Of a stretch of DNA of 64,000 bases, positions 51,788-60,093 are shown piece by piece. Below the pieces are notes generated by a model that was given only the letters and a program-made list of their open reading frames with translations, did no database searches and had not been told where the DNA came from. Both the position numbers and the translations under genes were made by a program. Source of the DNA: Flammeovirga kamogawensis (lineage in GTDB: Bacteria > Bacteroidota > Bacteroidia > Cytophagales > Flammeovirgaceae); assembly GCF_018736065.1 (NCBI RefSeq), contig NZ_CP076129.1:1471001-1535000 (forward strand), read 5' to 3'. Within the stretch, counting starts at the first letter, position 1; every line of letters starts with the position of its first letter.

Positions 51788-52396
51788 TTAATACTGATCT
51801 ACATAAACATTACCTTTAATGTCATCATAGAATTTAGCCAATGTTAAGTTATAGTAAGGCGACAAAATGAAAAAGCCAATACCTAAGCTTAGTAGACATA
51901 ATAAGAACCATCCAAAGAATCTTAGAGATAAAAAGAATAACTTTGTTTTGTTTCCTCTCATCATTTCTTTACTTAGTTGCATTGCCTCCCAAGCACCCAT
52001 ATCTTCATTATCAGATAAGATAAAGTAAGTTTGAGAAAACATTAAACCGACAATTACTCCTGGTATAATAAATAAAATAGCAGCAAGCGTAATTAGTATT
52101 CCAATTAAGAGATTTGCAATAATGTTCTTGCCTATAAAATTAAAACCTTGGAAAATTTGACCAAATTCAGCTTCGTTACCTCTAGAGAAATTAAGACAAT
52201 ACCTGCTCAGACCGAAATTAAGCGGACCTAAAATAAAGATATTCAAGATTGTAATTGGAGTATCTGGCGACATATACGAACCACCTGAAACTAAAGATTG
52301 GTATAGAATAGGTACAGCACAAACGGCTAAAATAGATTCCCATCGCCCTTCAAGATCTTGTCTTGATTGACGCATTAATTCAGCATTTTCAGTCAT
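51788..52396 (-). CDS. DUF975-like integral membrane protein
   Basis: A 202-residue inner-membrane protein with about four hydrophobic segments. The cytoplasmic N-terminus (MTENAELMRQSRQDLEGRWE) and the block AMQLSKEMMRGNKTKLFFLSLRF before the last helix pair match the DUF975 pattern, as does the ending SPYYNLTLAKFYDD. Function is unknown in the family; members occur widely in Bacteroidota and Firmicutes. A single gene with its own terminator. Confidence 0.8.
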   Translation of the reverse strand: MTENAELMRQSRQDLEGRWESILAVCAVPILYQSLVSGGSYMSPDTPITILNIFILGPLNFGLSRYCLNFSRGNEAEFGQIFQGFNFIGKNIIANLLIGILITLAAILFIIPGVIVGLMFSQTYFILSDNEDMGAWEAMQLSKEMMRGNKTKLFFLSLRFFGWFLLCLLSLGIGFFILSPYYNLTLAKFYDDIKGNVYVDQY

Positions 52397-52503
52397 TTTT
52401 TAGATTATAATTAGCGTATTGTTAATATTAAAAGTTATGACGAATTTAAACTAAATAATTGATTTATATATAGAAATAAGAATCATACTTTATTTAAAAA
52501 AAC

Positions 52504-52511
52504 TATATTTG
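52504..52511 (+). promoter_or_regulatory. Possible -7 element for the small genes at 52541
   Basis: TATATTTG followed by CA matches the Bacteroidota -7 consensus TAnnTTTG. It sits 29 bases before the start codon at 52541. No clear -33 element was found. Confidence 0.4.
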
Positions 52512-52540
52512 CACATATTATTTATTTACCTGATTTTTTT

Positions 52541-52735
52541 ATGACTACCAAACTTAGAACTTTAGTAGAGGTATCAACATTTTTTTTAGTACTGATTTCT
52601 TTTGATTATAACGTAGAGATACACTGTTTAACAAAGGATGGTCATGCTGTTGATACTGATCGAAATACAGCTCAAGCTGAAATAAAAATAATTAAATATC
52701 CTTTTGAAGGCCCTTTGTTATTTAGGAATAAATAG
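52541..52735 (+). CDS. Small hypothetical protein, 64 residues
   Basis: A short intact frame whose N-terminus is hydrophobic (about residues 8-21, LVEVSTFFLVLISF) and may be a signal or anchor. The C-terminal part is polar and ends YPFEGPLLFRNK. A match to a -7 promoter element lies just upstream. The next short frame begins two bases after its stop, and then a secreted-protein gene follows, so the three may be co-transcribed. No family recognised. Confidence 0.45.
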   Translation: MTTKLRTLVEVSTFFLVLISFDYNVEIHCLTKDGHAVDTDRNTAQAEIKIIKYPFEGPLLFRNK

Positions 52736-52737
52736 AA

Positions 52738-52857
52738 ATGGATTATTCATTTTGGAATGATAGTTGGATAGTTGAAAATATAACCTTTTTAATATTTTTT
52801 TTGCTTTTTCATAGGTGCATAAAGTATGTGCTGTACTGTATTAATTATTTGATTTAG
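52738..52857 (+). CDS. Small membrane peptide, 39 residues
   Basis: ATG at 52738 and TAG at 52855-52857, read codon by codon. The peptide MDYSFWNDSWIVENITF... has one hydrophobic segment (about 11-25) and two Cys residues near the end. It lies two bases after the preceding small gene and two bases before the next start codon. The tight packing supports it, but such short AT-rich frames arise by chance as well. Confidence 0.3.
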   Translation: MDYSFWNDSWIVENITFLIFFLLFHRCIKYVLYCINYLI

Positions 52858-52859
52858 TT

Positions 52860-53375
52860 ATGAAAAAGATTCTATTTTTACTGTTCGTACTAACTTCTTT
52901 TGGGTTACAATCAAATGCCCAAAATTCTAAAAGATTCATTACTGGTAAACATCCTATAGGTGTAACTGTAGGTGGCGCCATGTGGGATCAAACACAATTA
53001 AAATTAAGTGCTTACGCTTTTAATGTTTATTTTTCTTATGTTTCTAATTTAGAAAGTTCAGAAGGGAAATTAGCAGAAGGGCAAGCTGACGTGACTTCTC
53101 TTGGTAATTCAAGGCAAGACAATTATCAAGTAGGAGCAATGCTTAGAGTAGTTAATACAGATTTGTATGGTTTGTACCTTATTCCTCAATTTGTAATAAC
53201 TAATTCGAATGCACTTTATAAAACTACAAACGGAGATGTTATTAAAGATAACAATACTGTTGTAGATTATGGTGCAGGTATAGACCTAATGTATGTTGAT
53301 AGGAGTGGCTTTACTGCTCAATTTGGTTTAGCATCTAGTAGTGGCGTTTCTATTCAAGTAGGTTACTCATTCTAG
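52860..53375 (+). CDS. Secreted small beta-barrel-like protein
   Basis: A 171-residue protein with a signal peptide (1-20, SNAQ) and a strand-rich mature part: HPIGVTVGGAMWDQTQLKLS, AFNVYFSYVSNLE, and a terminal strand GVSIQVGYSF ending in Phe. This is the layout of small outer-membrane barrels. It has no obvious functional motif. Terminated by a hairpin at 53381-53424. I do not recognise a family. Confidence 0.6.
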   Translation: MKKILFLLFVLTSFGLQSNAQNSKRFITGKHPIGVTVGGAMWDQTQLKLSAYAFNVYFSYVSNLESSEGKLAEGQADVTSLGNSRQDNYQVGAMLRVVNTDLYGLYLIPQFVITNSNALYKTTNGDVIKDNNTVVDYGAGIDLMYVDRSGFTAQFGLASSSGVSIQVGYSF

Positions 53376-53380
53376 TAAAG

Positions 53381-53424
53381 TGTGAGTTGTTTCTTAGTTT
53401 TGAAGGAATAACTCACATTTTTTT
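53381..53424 (+). terminator. Intrinsic terminator
   Basis: TGTGAGTT (53381-53388) pairs with AACTCACA (53410-53417), followed by seven T residues. It ends the gene at 52860. Confidence 0.75.
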
Positions 53425-53558
53425 ATCGGATTAGCCATTAATGTTTTCTTTTCTATTGATCACAAACTATATTTAAATAGGATTACAGTTATTAAATGAA
53501 TTACCATTTATCAATCTAAATAATTAAACCTCTTTATTTCAGTAGCATTATCGACGTT

Positions 53559-56051
53559 ATGTCACTATCAATAAGATTTTTATTAATACTAACCATTACT
53601 TTATTTGCTTCAGAATATGCCTTCACTCAAACTATTGTAATTAGGAATACATCAGGAGGTGTTATTGAAGGTGTCTTTATTAAAAGTGATACAGGCGGAA
53701 ATACTATTTCTAATACAAATGGAGAATTTGAGTTACCTGAAAAAGGAACTACTTTTAATTTTTCTCATGTTAATTATAGATCAAAACAAGTTTCTAGAAA
53801 ACAATTAATTCATATTGGTAGTGTTCTTTTAGAAGATAATATTATGTCTCTTGAAGAAGTAATTGTTGGTGCAAGCAAATGGGAAGAAAAAGCATACGAA
53901 GTACCTCAACAGATTATTAATATTGAGGCTACTGAAATTGCTTTTAATTTACCTCAAACTACTGCAGATATTATTGCAAATTCTGGTGAAGTGTTTGTTC
54001 AAAAAAGTCAGATGGGAGGTGGTAGCCCTATGATTAGAGGTTTTGCTGCAAATCAAGTACTCTTAGTAGTTGATGGTATAAGAATGAATAATGCTATTTA
54101 TAGGGGAGGGAATCTCCAAAATATATTAGCAATTGATCCAAATTCAATAGAAAGTGCTGAAGTGATTTTTGGTCCTGGAAGTGTAATGTATGGAAGTGAT
54201 GCTCTCGGAGGTGTAATGGATTTTCATACTAAAAACCCAGACTTTACTCATAATGATGAAACAATTATTTATGGAGATGCTATGTTAAAATACAACTCTG
54301 GGAATAATGAAAAAACTGGAAATGTAAGATTGAATATTGGAGGAAAGAAATTTGCGTGGAATGGAAGTTTAACGTATTCTGATTTTAGCGATTTACAATC
54401 GGGTAGTTGGTATAGGTCTGAAAATGATAAGTTTGGACAAAGAAAATTTACTGTTGTCAATGGAAACAATGATGATAGTATTTTGATGAACGGGAATTTA
54501 GAAAATCAGACACCATCTGCATATAATCAAATCAATACCCTTCAAAAATTTAGCTTTAAGCCTTCTACAAGATTAAAACTTCAATATAATTTTCTGTTTT
54601 CAACTACATCAAACGTACCAAGATACGATAGACTTACAGAGTTAAATGGAATAGATAATGTAAATGGAGAAACGCAGTTTGTAACTTCAGAAGATATAAC
54701 AACTATAACGACAGATTATTTAGTGACTCCTTATGGAAACACAACACCAAAATTTTCTGAATGGTATTATGGTCCTCAATTTTGGATGATGAATTCTATT
54801 CGGATGGACTATTTATTTGATGGTAAACTTGCTGATGATATGCGTATTATTATTGGACATCAAAGGGTAAAAGAAGATAGACATAATAGGAAGTTTAAAA
54901 GTGATGAAAGAGGGAATAGTTTTGTAAATGCAGATGTTTTCAATATTAATATTGATTACACTAAAAAGGCGAATCAAAAAGTAGACTTATTTTATGGTTT
55001 GGAAGGCATAACAAATAAAGTTGATGCACATGCAAATTCAGAAAATATATATACAGGTGTAACCGAAGTCGATTTACCAAGATACGCAGGAGGTGGAAGT
55101 TTTTATACAACAGCAGCGGGGTATTTATCAGCAAAATATCATTTCAGTACAAAATTAGTAGGTACGGCGGGGTTTAGATATACTCATACTAATATCCAGT
55201 CAGATTATACAGACGAGGCTTCTAAAGAGCTTAATTTACCTTATAATCATTTTAATTATAATGTTGGAAACATTACAGGAAGTGCTGGTTTGGCTTTTCA
55301 TACAAGAAATTGGCAGTTAAACACTCAATTTGCAAAAGGTTTTAAGGCACCTAATTTAGATGATATTGGTAAAGTTTATAACCCATCTAAAGAGGATCTT
55401 GTTATACCTAACCCAGATTTAAAACCAACAGATGTTTATACAATTGATGCTACCATTGAGCGTAATATTGGAAATGTTGTTCTTATTGGAGTAAATGCAT
55501 ATTATTCATGGTTAAGAAATGCAATGGTTCGAATGCCGACAACTTATCAAGGACAAGATTCTATTACTATTGATAATGAAAAATACGCTGTATTATCTTT
55601 ACAAAACACAGGTGACGCTAGAATTTGGGGAGTTTCATCAACAATAAAAGCAGTTTTGAGTAAATCATTTTCATTTAATGCAAGTTACACATATACTTAT
55701 GGTATTGATTTAGAGAATGATGAAAGCTTACGTCATGTACCTCCTTTTTTTGGAAAAGTGAGCATTCAATATCAGCATAAGAATTTACATTTGGCACTTA
55801 ATAATCAATATAGTGGAGGTATTTCTTTTGATAAACTAGCACCTTCAGAACAAGCAAAGCCTTATTTATATGCACATACTGGTGCTTTAAGTTGGTGGAC
55901 ATTAGATTTTAAATCAAGTTATCTTTTAAAAGAATATTTGTCAGTAAACGTAGCAATTGATAATATTTTAGATCAAAGTTATAGAACATATAGTTCTGGT
56001 ATAAATGCAGCAGGGAGAAGTTATATTCTTGGTTTAAGAGGTTTTTTTTAA
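53559..56051 (+). CDS. TonB-dependent receptor, haem/haemoglobin-receptor type
   Basis: Outer-membrane active transporter of 830 residues. Signal peptide about 1-23. A short carboxypeptidase-regulatory-like domain (about 24-95, VIEGVFIKSDTGGNTISNTNGEFELP) is followed by the plug (about 115-225: MGGGSPMIRGFAANQVLLVV, DGIRMNNAIYRGGNLQNI, SVMYGSDALGGVMDF) and a barrel with FKAPNLDDIGKVYNPSKEDL and NPDLKPTDVY. The plug and the NPDLKP region resemble haemoglobin/transferrin-type receptors. No SusD gene is beside it. Substrate is likely haem, a siderophore or another cofactor; specificity is not proven. Confidence 0.88.
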   Translation: MSLSIRFLLILTITLFASEYAFTQTIVIRNTSGGVIEGVFIKSDTGGNTISNTNGEFELPEKGTTFNFSHVNYRSKQVSRKQLIHIGSVLLEDNIMSLEEVIVGASKWEEKAYEVPQQIINIEATEIAFNLPQTTADIIANSGEVFVQKSQMGGGSPMIRGFAANQVLLVVDGIRMNNAIYRGGNLQNILAIDPNSIESAEVIFGPGSVMYGSDALGGVMDFHTKNPDFTHNDETIIYGDAMLKYNSGNNEKTGNVRLNIGGKKFAWNGSLTYSDFSDLQSGSWYRSENDKFGQRKFTVVNGNNDDSILMNGNLENQTPSAYNQINTLQKFSFKPSTRLKLQYNFLFSTTSNVPRYDRLTELNGIDNVNGETQFVTSEDITTITTDYLVTPYGNTTPKFSEWYYGPQFWMMNSIRMDYLFDGKLADDMRIIIGHQRVKEDRHNRKFKSDERGNSFVNADVFNINIDYTKKANQKVDLFYGLEGITNKVDAHANSENIYTGVTEVDLPRYAGGGSFYTTAAGYLSAKYHFSTKLVGTAGFRYTHTNIQSDYTDEASKELNLPYNHFNYNVGNITGSAGLAFHTRNWQLNTQFAKGFKAPNLDDIGKVYNPSKEDLVIPNPDLKPTDVYTIDATIERNIGNVVLIGVNAYYSWLRNAMVRMPTTYQGQDSITIDNEKYAVLSLQNTGDARIWGVSSTIKAVLSKSFSFNASYTYTYGIDLENDESLRHVPPFFGKVSIQYQHKNLHLALNNQYSGGISFDKLAPSEQAKPYLYAHTGALSWWTLDFKSSYLLKEYLSVNVAIDNILDQSYRTYSSGINAAGRSYILGLRGFF

Positions 56052-56208
56052 TAACTTTATTGTATTGTAAATCAGCTATTTATTTATTATTTAATTAGAT
56101 TTTCAAAAAAAAATTACTTTTTCAGGTGACATTTTATTGAAAGATATATTAGTTAATGTAAGCAGAAAACGCTTCATTATTTATCTCTAAAAAATAAAAA
56201 GTATTACA

Positions 56209-56682
56209 ATGAAAAAGTTATTTACATTATTATTCTCTATTGCAATTTTGAGTTTAACAAGTAATTCATTTGCACAGGACAAGACTAGCGGAAGTGCAAA
56301 TTTTAAAGGTCCGGGAACATTAAATATAGGTTTTACATCTGGCTTTAGTAACAATACGTTGGGCTTAATGGCTGACTATGAAATTGCTCAATTAGGTAAA
56401 GATTTTACTGTAGGTGCTTACGTAGATTATAGATCTTGGAGTGGAAAAGGAAGTTCATTTGGAGCTGGAGCAAGATTTAGATGGTATGCAGATAGAGTAT
56501 TAAATATTCAAAATCCAAAATGGGATGTATATGCAGTTGGTGATATTGGCTTTCAATTTGGAGAAGGAAGTACACTTGGCTGGGGAATTGGAGTAGGTGC
56601 CAAATACCATATTACAGACAACTTTGGTATTCAAGGAAACATAGGTACAGGCGCTCAAATAGGTGTTTGTATTGGGTTATAA
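56209..56682 (+). CDS. Secreted Gly-rich beta-barrel-like protein
   Basis: A 157-residue protein. Signal peptide 1-22 (SFAQ). The mature part alternates small and aromatic residues with Gly turns (GTLNIGFTSGFSNNTLGLMADYE, FGAGARFRWYADR, GWGIGVGAKYHI), consistent with an outer-membrane barrel. It ends in IGVCIGL, not the usual aromatic. A terminator follows within 30 bases. Function unknown. Confidence 0.65.
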   Translation: MKKLFTLLFSIAILSLTSNSFAQDKTSGSANFKGPGTLNIGFTSGFSNNTLGLMADYEIAQLGKDFTVGAYVDYRSWSGKGSSFGAGARFRWYADRVLNIQNPKWDVYAVGDIGFQFGEGSTLGWGIGVGAKYHITDNFGIQGNIGTGAQIGVCIGL

Positions 56683-56711
56683 TTACCAATCAATTCTACT
56701 ATTAAACTTTC

Positions 56712-56738
56712 AAGAGGATGATTTTTCATCCTCTTTTT
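56712..56738 (+). terminator. Intrinsic terminator
   Basis: A perfect ten-pair stem, AAGAGGATGA (56712-56721) with TCATCCTCTT (56726-56735), and a short T run. It ends the gene at 56209. Confidence 0.8.
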
Positions 56739-56758
56739 AGTTCTAAACAGATCATAAT

Positions 56759-57091
56759 ATGAAACAATTCATTCTTTTTTTCTTGTCAATTATTTTTATT
56801 CAGTTGTCAACATATGCAGACGATTACCCGAAGAAAGTAAAGATTAATGGTAATTCTGCTGTAATAACTATTTATACTATAGAATCTCAGTATCAACAAA
56901 AAATACAAAATCTTGATAAACAAGTTACTATTAGTAATGATAGTGGAGTTAAAGTAGATATGTATTCTGATGGTGAGCAAAATGCAGCAGTAGTTAAATG
57001 CGGGGCTAAATATGGTGTTGTGATGTTTGAAAATAACGTAGATTTTGAAAAGACAATTACTGATTTAGTAGAGGTAACGCATGAAAATTAA
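56759..57091 (+). CDS. Small secreted protein of unknown function
   Basis: A 110-residue protein with a signal peptide (about 1-20, STYAD). The mature part has several beta strands (KVKINGNSAVITIYTIESQY, QVTISNDSGVKVDMYSDG) and one Cys near residue 80. It starts 20 bases after a terminator, so it has its own promoter close by. No family recognised. Confidence 0.55.
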   Translation: MKQFILFFLSIIFIQLSTYADDYPKKVKINGNSAVITIYTIESQYQQKIQNLDKQVTISNDSGVKVDMYSDGEQNAAVVKCGAKYGVVMFENNVDFEKTITDLVEVTHEN

Positions 57092-57165
57092 TTCTTCTGG
57101 TGATATTTTACATCAATTGATATTACTAGATAAATCAGATAACAGAAAATAAAAAAAGATAAAAA

Positions 57166-57279
57166 ATGGAAATTCATTCAATAACAAAGAGAGTATTTTT
57201 CAAGGTCTTTCAATATTTAAGTATGTCAATAGGTACTGTTGTTTTAATGCTATTAATTGCCTCTGGTGGGCAAGTCTAG
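57166..57279 (+). CDS. Small membrane peptide, 37 residues
   Basis: ATG at 57166, TAG at 57277-57279, checked codon by codon. The peptide has a basic N-terminus (MEIHSITKRVFFKVFQYL) and a hydrophobic segment (about 19-33, SMSIGTVVLMLLIAS), ending GGQV. The plus-strand terminator at 57352-57383 lies downstream and there is no other gene for it to end. This supports a transcribed small gene. Function unknown. Confidence 0.45.
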   Translation: MEIHSITKRVFFKVFQYLSMSIGTVVLMLLIASGGQV

Positions 57280-57351
57280 TATAAGGGAATTAGTATTAAA
57301 CCAATAGTTACAATGTATTCGAATTATAACATCGAATACAATTAGTTTAGT

Positions 57352-57383
57352 AGGTACAGGAAATAAATGTTCTGTGCCTTTTT
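57352..57383 (+). terminator. Intrinsic terminator after the 37-residue peptide gene
   Basis: AGGTACAG (57352-57359) pairs with CTGTGCCT (57372-57379, one wobble), followed by T residues. An unusual inverted repeat, TGTATTCGA/TCGAATACA (57314-57340), precedes it. The hairpin overlaps the GTG where the next open frame begins, so that frame must start further right. Confidence 0.65.
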
Positions 57384-57424
57384 ATGTTTTAAACTCCATC
57401 TATCCAGATTTAAATTTGTATAGA

Positions 57425-57901
57425 ATGTCAAATATGAAAAAGCGAATTTTCTCATTCATTTTATTGATGATCCCTTTTATATCTTTTGCTCAAAATAAAT
57501 TGGACCATCAAGAAGCAAAGGATTATGTAGACTACTATATTTATGCATATAATATAGATACCCCAACTCAGGTGAATAAATCTATTGTTAGTGATGGTGC
57601 ATATCTTTCTAATAGAGATATACATTTCGATTATTCTGTTTTTATTAATCCTAAAAGTGATTACCCAACAAGAAAAGATTTCTATAAATTTTTATTAGAA
57701 ATAGCTTATGCAAATACACAAAGATTAGAAATATTGCATAATGAATATACAGCTAATTATGATATTATTATTAGCTATTATTTTGAAGACGATAGTTGTT
57801 TGGTTATTTATGAAAACACTAACCATCTCACTAAAGTCTGTTATTTTAATGCAGAAAAGAACTTGATTAAAACGTTGGAGTATAAAAATAGTAGAAGTTA
57901 A
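57425..57901 (+). CDS. Secreted protein of unknown function
   Basis: The open frame begins at a GTG (57374) inside a terminator hairpin, so I place the start at ATG 57425 (or ATG 57434), which gives a good signal peptide (MKKRIFSFILLMIPFISFAQ). The mature protein of about 135 residues has a helix near the start (HQEAKDYVDYYIYAY) and a final set of strands (YDIIISYYFEDDSCLVIYEN). A scaffold of this shape suggests a periplasmic or surface role. No family recognised. Confidence 0.55.
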   Translation: MSNMKKRIFSFILLMIPFISFAQNKLDHQEAKDYVDYYIYAYNIDTPTQVNKSIVSDGAYLSNRDIHFDYSVFINPKSDYPTRKDFYKFLLEIAYANTQRLEILHNEYTANYDIIISYYFEDDSCLVIYENTNHLTKVCYFNAEKNLIKTLEYKNSRS

Positions 57902-57915
57902 ACGGAGGAATTGCG

Positions 57916-57976
57916 AATTGTAATGCGGTAAAATCTCCAATGGCAATTTTTGACTTTACCGCATGAATGTACAATT
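57916..57976. repeat. Long inverted repeat with bulge
   Basis: ATGCGGTAAA (57923-57932) pairs exactly with TTTACCGCAT (57955-57964). An outer seven-pair arm, AATTGTA (57916-57922) with TACAATT (57970-57976), extends it after a five-base bulge. No T run follows, so it is not a standard terminator. It lies in the 281-base gap before the gene at 58183 and could be a structured RNA or a binding site. Confidence 0.4.
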
Positions 57977-58182
57977 GCATATCAAAGTTATTGATTGGAA
58001 ATTGTAATCCAAACTTTATAAGTTGAGGTTTATGTTAACATGATGAAGTTGAAAGGTTTAGGTATTAATGTTTTTAAATCTATTATGTCTTTTTTTAATG
58101 ATTTATGAAAATAAATATCAATTTTAATATACTAGGTAAATAATTTACCGTATAAATAGCTACAACTAAACACAACTTTACC

Positions 58183-58410
58183 ATGACAATTCAGAACAAA
58201 TCTTTAAGAATAGTGAAGGCTTTAACGCCTAATAGTAGTAGGTCTATTGAAAGTTTAGCAATGGAATTAGGAATTTCCACTACAAAATTTGAAGAAAGCA
58301 AAATTGCTTATACTTTAAAATATAATGGCTTAGTAAATGTTAATTATGATGATGATGTAACAATTATCTCATTAACAGATGAAGGCGAACAAGTAATTCC
58401 ATTTATATAA
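58183..58410 (+). CDS. Small winged-helix-like protein
   Basis: A 75-residue soluble protein. Residues about 6-50 can form a helix-turn-helix (IVKALTPNSSRSIESLAMELGISTTKFEESKIAY), followed by a wing-like pair ending SLTDEGEQVIPF, as in MarR/PadR-type regulators. It is too short to carry a dimerisation domain of the usual kind. It may bind DNA locally; the target is unknown. A perfect hairpin begins at the base after its stop codon and separates it from the convergent HNH-like gene. Confidence 0.55.
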   Translation: MTIQNKSLRIVKALTPNSSRSIESLAMELGISTTKFEESKIAYTLKYNGLVNVNYDDDVTIISLTDEGEQVIPFI

Positions 58411-58443
58411 TACCTCAAGTTACTTCAGTGATAACTTGAGGTA
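58411..58443. terminator. Perfect hairpin between convergent genes
   Basis: TACCTCAAGTTA (58411-58422) pairs exactly with TAACTTGAGGTA (58432-58443). It starts directly after one stop codon and ends seven bases before the other. No long T run is present, so termination may be inefficient or factor-assisted. Confidence 0.6.
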
Positions 58444-58450
58444 CTAAACG

Positions 58451-59032
58451 TTAAATTAAGTGAGGTTTCTTTTTAGTAAACAAAGACTTCACTTCAACAT
58501 GAGGGTAAATTGTATGCCTTTTGCCTTCATAATCTTCGGTGTCAAAAAACATAATTTTTCCATTAGCTCTTTGCTTAATCTTCTTTGGCTTTCCACTTTT
58601 AAAAGATAAAACATCTCCTTTTTCATTTATTGATAAAAACGGGAGCCTTTCAATAGGAAGGTACAATCTATTTAAATGCACAAACTTCTTTGGAGCGTAA
58701 TTGTAAACTTGTTTTCCTTTTAAAGGAACCCATTTTAAGTTTTCAACACTATTGTCATAAATGTCACCATTAATATGCCATACTTTTTTTCTTTTTAAAT
58801 CAAAAACTGGGATAAAAGTCTTGCCAACTAATGTATGCACATATGCAGTGCTCTTAAGTTTTTTACCTTCTTTAGTTCTTTTAAGCGTTACTTTAAGTTT
58901 ACCAGTTACATTACATTTATACGCTTTAAGAAAACAAAAATTTGCTTCTTCGAAGTTGTTTTTTTTCAAAACGTAACCATCTAGATTGATAACATAATCC
59001 TCAAAAGATGGAATTTCTCTAAATTCTCTCAT
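58451..59032 (-). CDS. NUMOD4/HNH-like protein
   Basis: A 193-residue protein with two recognisable parts of homing-type HNH nucleases. The N-terminus (FREIPSFEDYVINLDGYVLK) is like NUMOD4, and YVHTLVGKTFIPVF ... KVWHINGDIYDNSVENLKWV (about 64-103) follows the HNH_3 pattern, with the His of WHINGD in the place of NHIDGN. A second NUMOD4-like segment (YLPIERLPFLSINEKGDVLSF) lies near residue 125. No intron, intein or mobile element surrounds it. It may be a free-standing or retired homing-type nuclease, or a phage remnant. The first His of the motif is present (VHTLV). Confidence 0.65.
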   Translation of the reverse strand: MREFREIPSFEDYVINLDGYVLKKNNFEEANFCFLKAYKCNVTGKLKVTLKRTKEGKKLKSTAYVHTLVGKTFIPVFDLKRKKVWHINGDIYDNSVENLKWVPLKGKQVYNYAPKKFVHLNRLYLPIERLPFLSINEKGDVLSFKSGKPKKIKQRANGKIMFFDTEDYEGKRHTIYPHVEVKSLFTKKKPHLI

Positions 59033-59198
59033 TGATAGTTGTAGGCTAATAAATAGTTGCTAAAATCGTCTTAATAAAATTAGAATATCACAACATTGTT
59101 CATAATGTTATTCAAAACTATTAATAATACTGTTTACTTGTTTGTGTATTTACAGTTATTAATCAAATTTTAAAAGCTAATAAATATTTTTTAACGCT

Positions 59199-59233
59199 AT
59201 GTAGAGATATTCAAAAAAATATCTACATTTTTT
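59199..59233 (+). terminator. Orphan terminator upstream of the HEAT-like gene
   Basis: ATGTAGAGATATT (59199-59211) pairs with AATATCTACAT (59218-59228, a two-base bulge), followed by T residues. It lies 47 bases before the start at 59280 and has no upstream plus-strand gene closer than 58183-58410. A 22-codon frame at 59105-59173 precedes it. Confidence 0.45.
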
Positions 59234-59279
59234 AATAAGAAGATTATAACTTCACTAATTGAATAATAAACATAAACCA

Positions 59280-59783
59280 ATGGAAGTAATCAGAAATATA
59301 GAGGACAGAGATAATCTCATTCAAAAGATTTTAAAAGAACAAAAGCAAGTTTGGTTGTATAATGAAATTAGATCTAACGATAATGTTTATGGAAATAAAT
59401 TAGCTTGGGTACTTACTGCACTTTGTGAAATTGATAATCTTTGGTTGTCAAAATATACTTCAGAAATAATTGAGTGGTTACCAGTTTTTAAAACTCAAGG
59501 TATTAAAAGATCAATGTTAAGGAGTATTGCTTCTTTACCTTTGTTAAATGAAAAAGAAAGTGAATGGATTGACTACTGTTTTAGTCTATTAGTTAGTCAA
59601 AATACAGATGTTGCTGTAAAAGTTTTTGCATTAGAAATACTAGGAAGTTTTTGTGAACGTTACCCTGAACTAATTGGTGAATTAAGAATTGCAATCGAGG
59701 ATGGGAGACCATTTTACACCGCAGCCCTAAATGCTAGAGTAAAAAAGGTATTTGGTAGATTATCAACAAAAGGAATTTATTAA
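59280..59783 (+). CDS. HEAT-repeat-like protein of unknown function
   Basis: I use the ATG at 59280; the frame extends further left only to a TTG. The product of about 167 residues is almost all helix: LIQKILKEQKQVWLYNEI, KLAWVLTALCEIDNLWLSKY, GIKRSMLRSIASLPLL, DVAVKVFALEILGSFCERYP. The helix-turn-helix spacing suggests ARM/HEAT repeats, which bind other proteins or DNA. It has no catalytic motif. I know similar hypothetical proteins in Bacteroidota but no function. Confidence 0.6.
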   Translation: MEVIRNIEDRDNLIQKILKEQKQVWLYNEIRSNDNVYGNKLAWVLTALCEIDNLWLSKYTSEIIEWLPVFKTQGIKRSMLRSIASLPLLNEKESEWIDYCFSLLVSQNTDVAVKVFALEILGSFCERYPELIGELRIAIEDGRPFYTAALNARVKKVFGRLSTKGIY

Positions 59784-59882
59784 ATAATCAAATTATTAAC
59801 ACCTATTAATATATAGTAAGTTAAATGTTTGAACAACAGTAGTTAGCAAGCGTATAATAATATTGTAACAAACAACAAAACT

Positions 59883-60041
59883 ATGATAGGAGTAATGAGT
59901 ACAGTATTATTTATGTTTGTTTTTTTAATTGGGATTTTCTCATCAATATTAAAAAGTAAACATACAATAGAAGGGTTAGCTTTAGTAGCATCCATTATTA
60001 TGATTTCATTTATTATAAATAAATTATTTGGATTAATGTAA
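59883..60041 (+). CDS. Small membrane protein, 52 residues
   Basis: ATG at 59883 and TAA at 60039-60041, checked codon by codon. The peptide has two hydrophobic helices (about 4-22, VMSTVLFMFVFLIGIFSSI, and about 32-48, LALVASIIMISFIINKL) joined by a basic loop (KSKHT). A strong terminator lies 53 bases after the stop, which supports a real gene. Function unknown. Confidence 0.55.
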   Translation: MIGVMSTVLFMFVFLIGIFSSILKSKHTIEGLALVASIIMISFIINKLFGLM

Positions 60042-60093
60042 TTAGAAGAGCAATATGAATTGTATTAATCATTTTTTTACACCAGAAAATTAG

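Noticed and set aside
53559..56051. Reading the TonB receptor as a SusC
   Set aside because: It is shorter (830 residues), lacks the VVVGYG linker and has no SusD beside it; the plug resembles haem-type receptors.
57374..57424. GTG start for the secreted protein ending at 57901
   Set aside because: It lies inside a terminator hairpin and gives an N-terminus without signal peptide; the ATG at 57425 or 57434 fits better.
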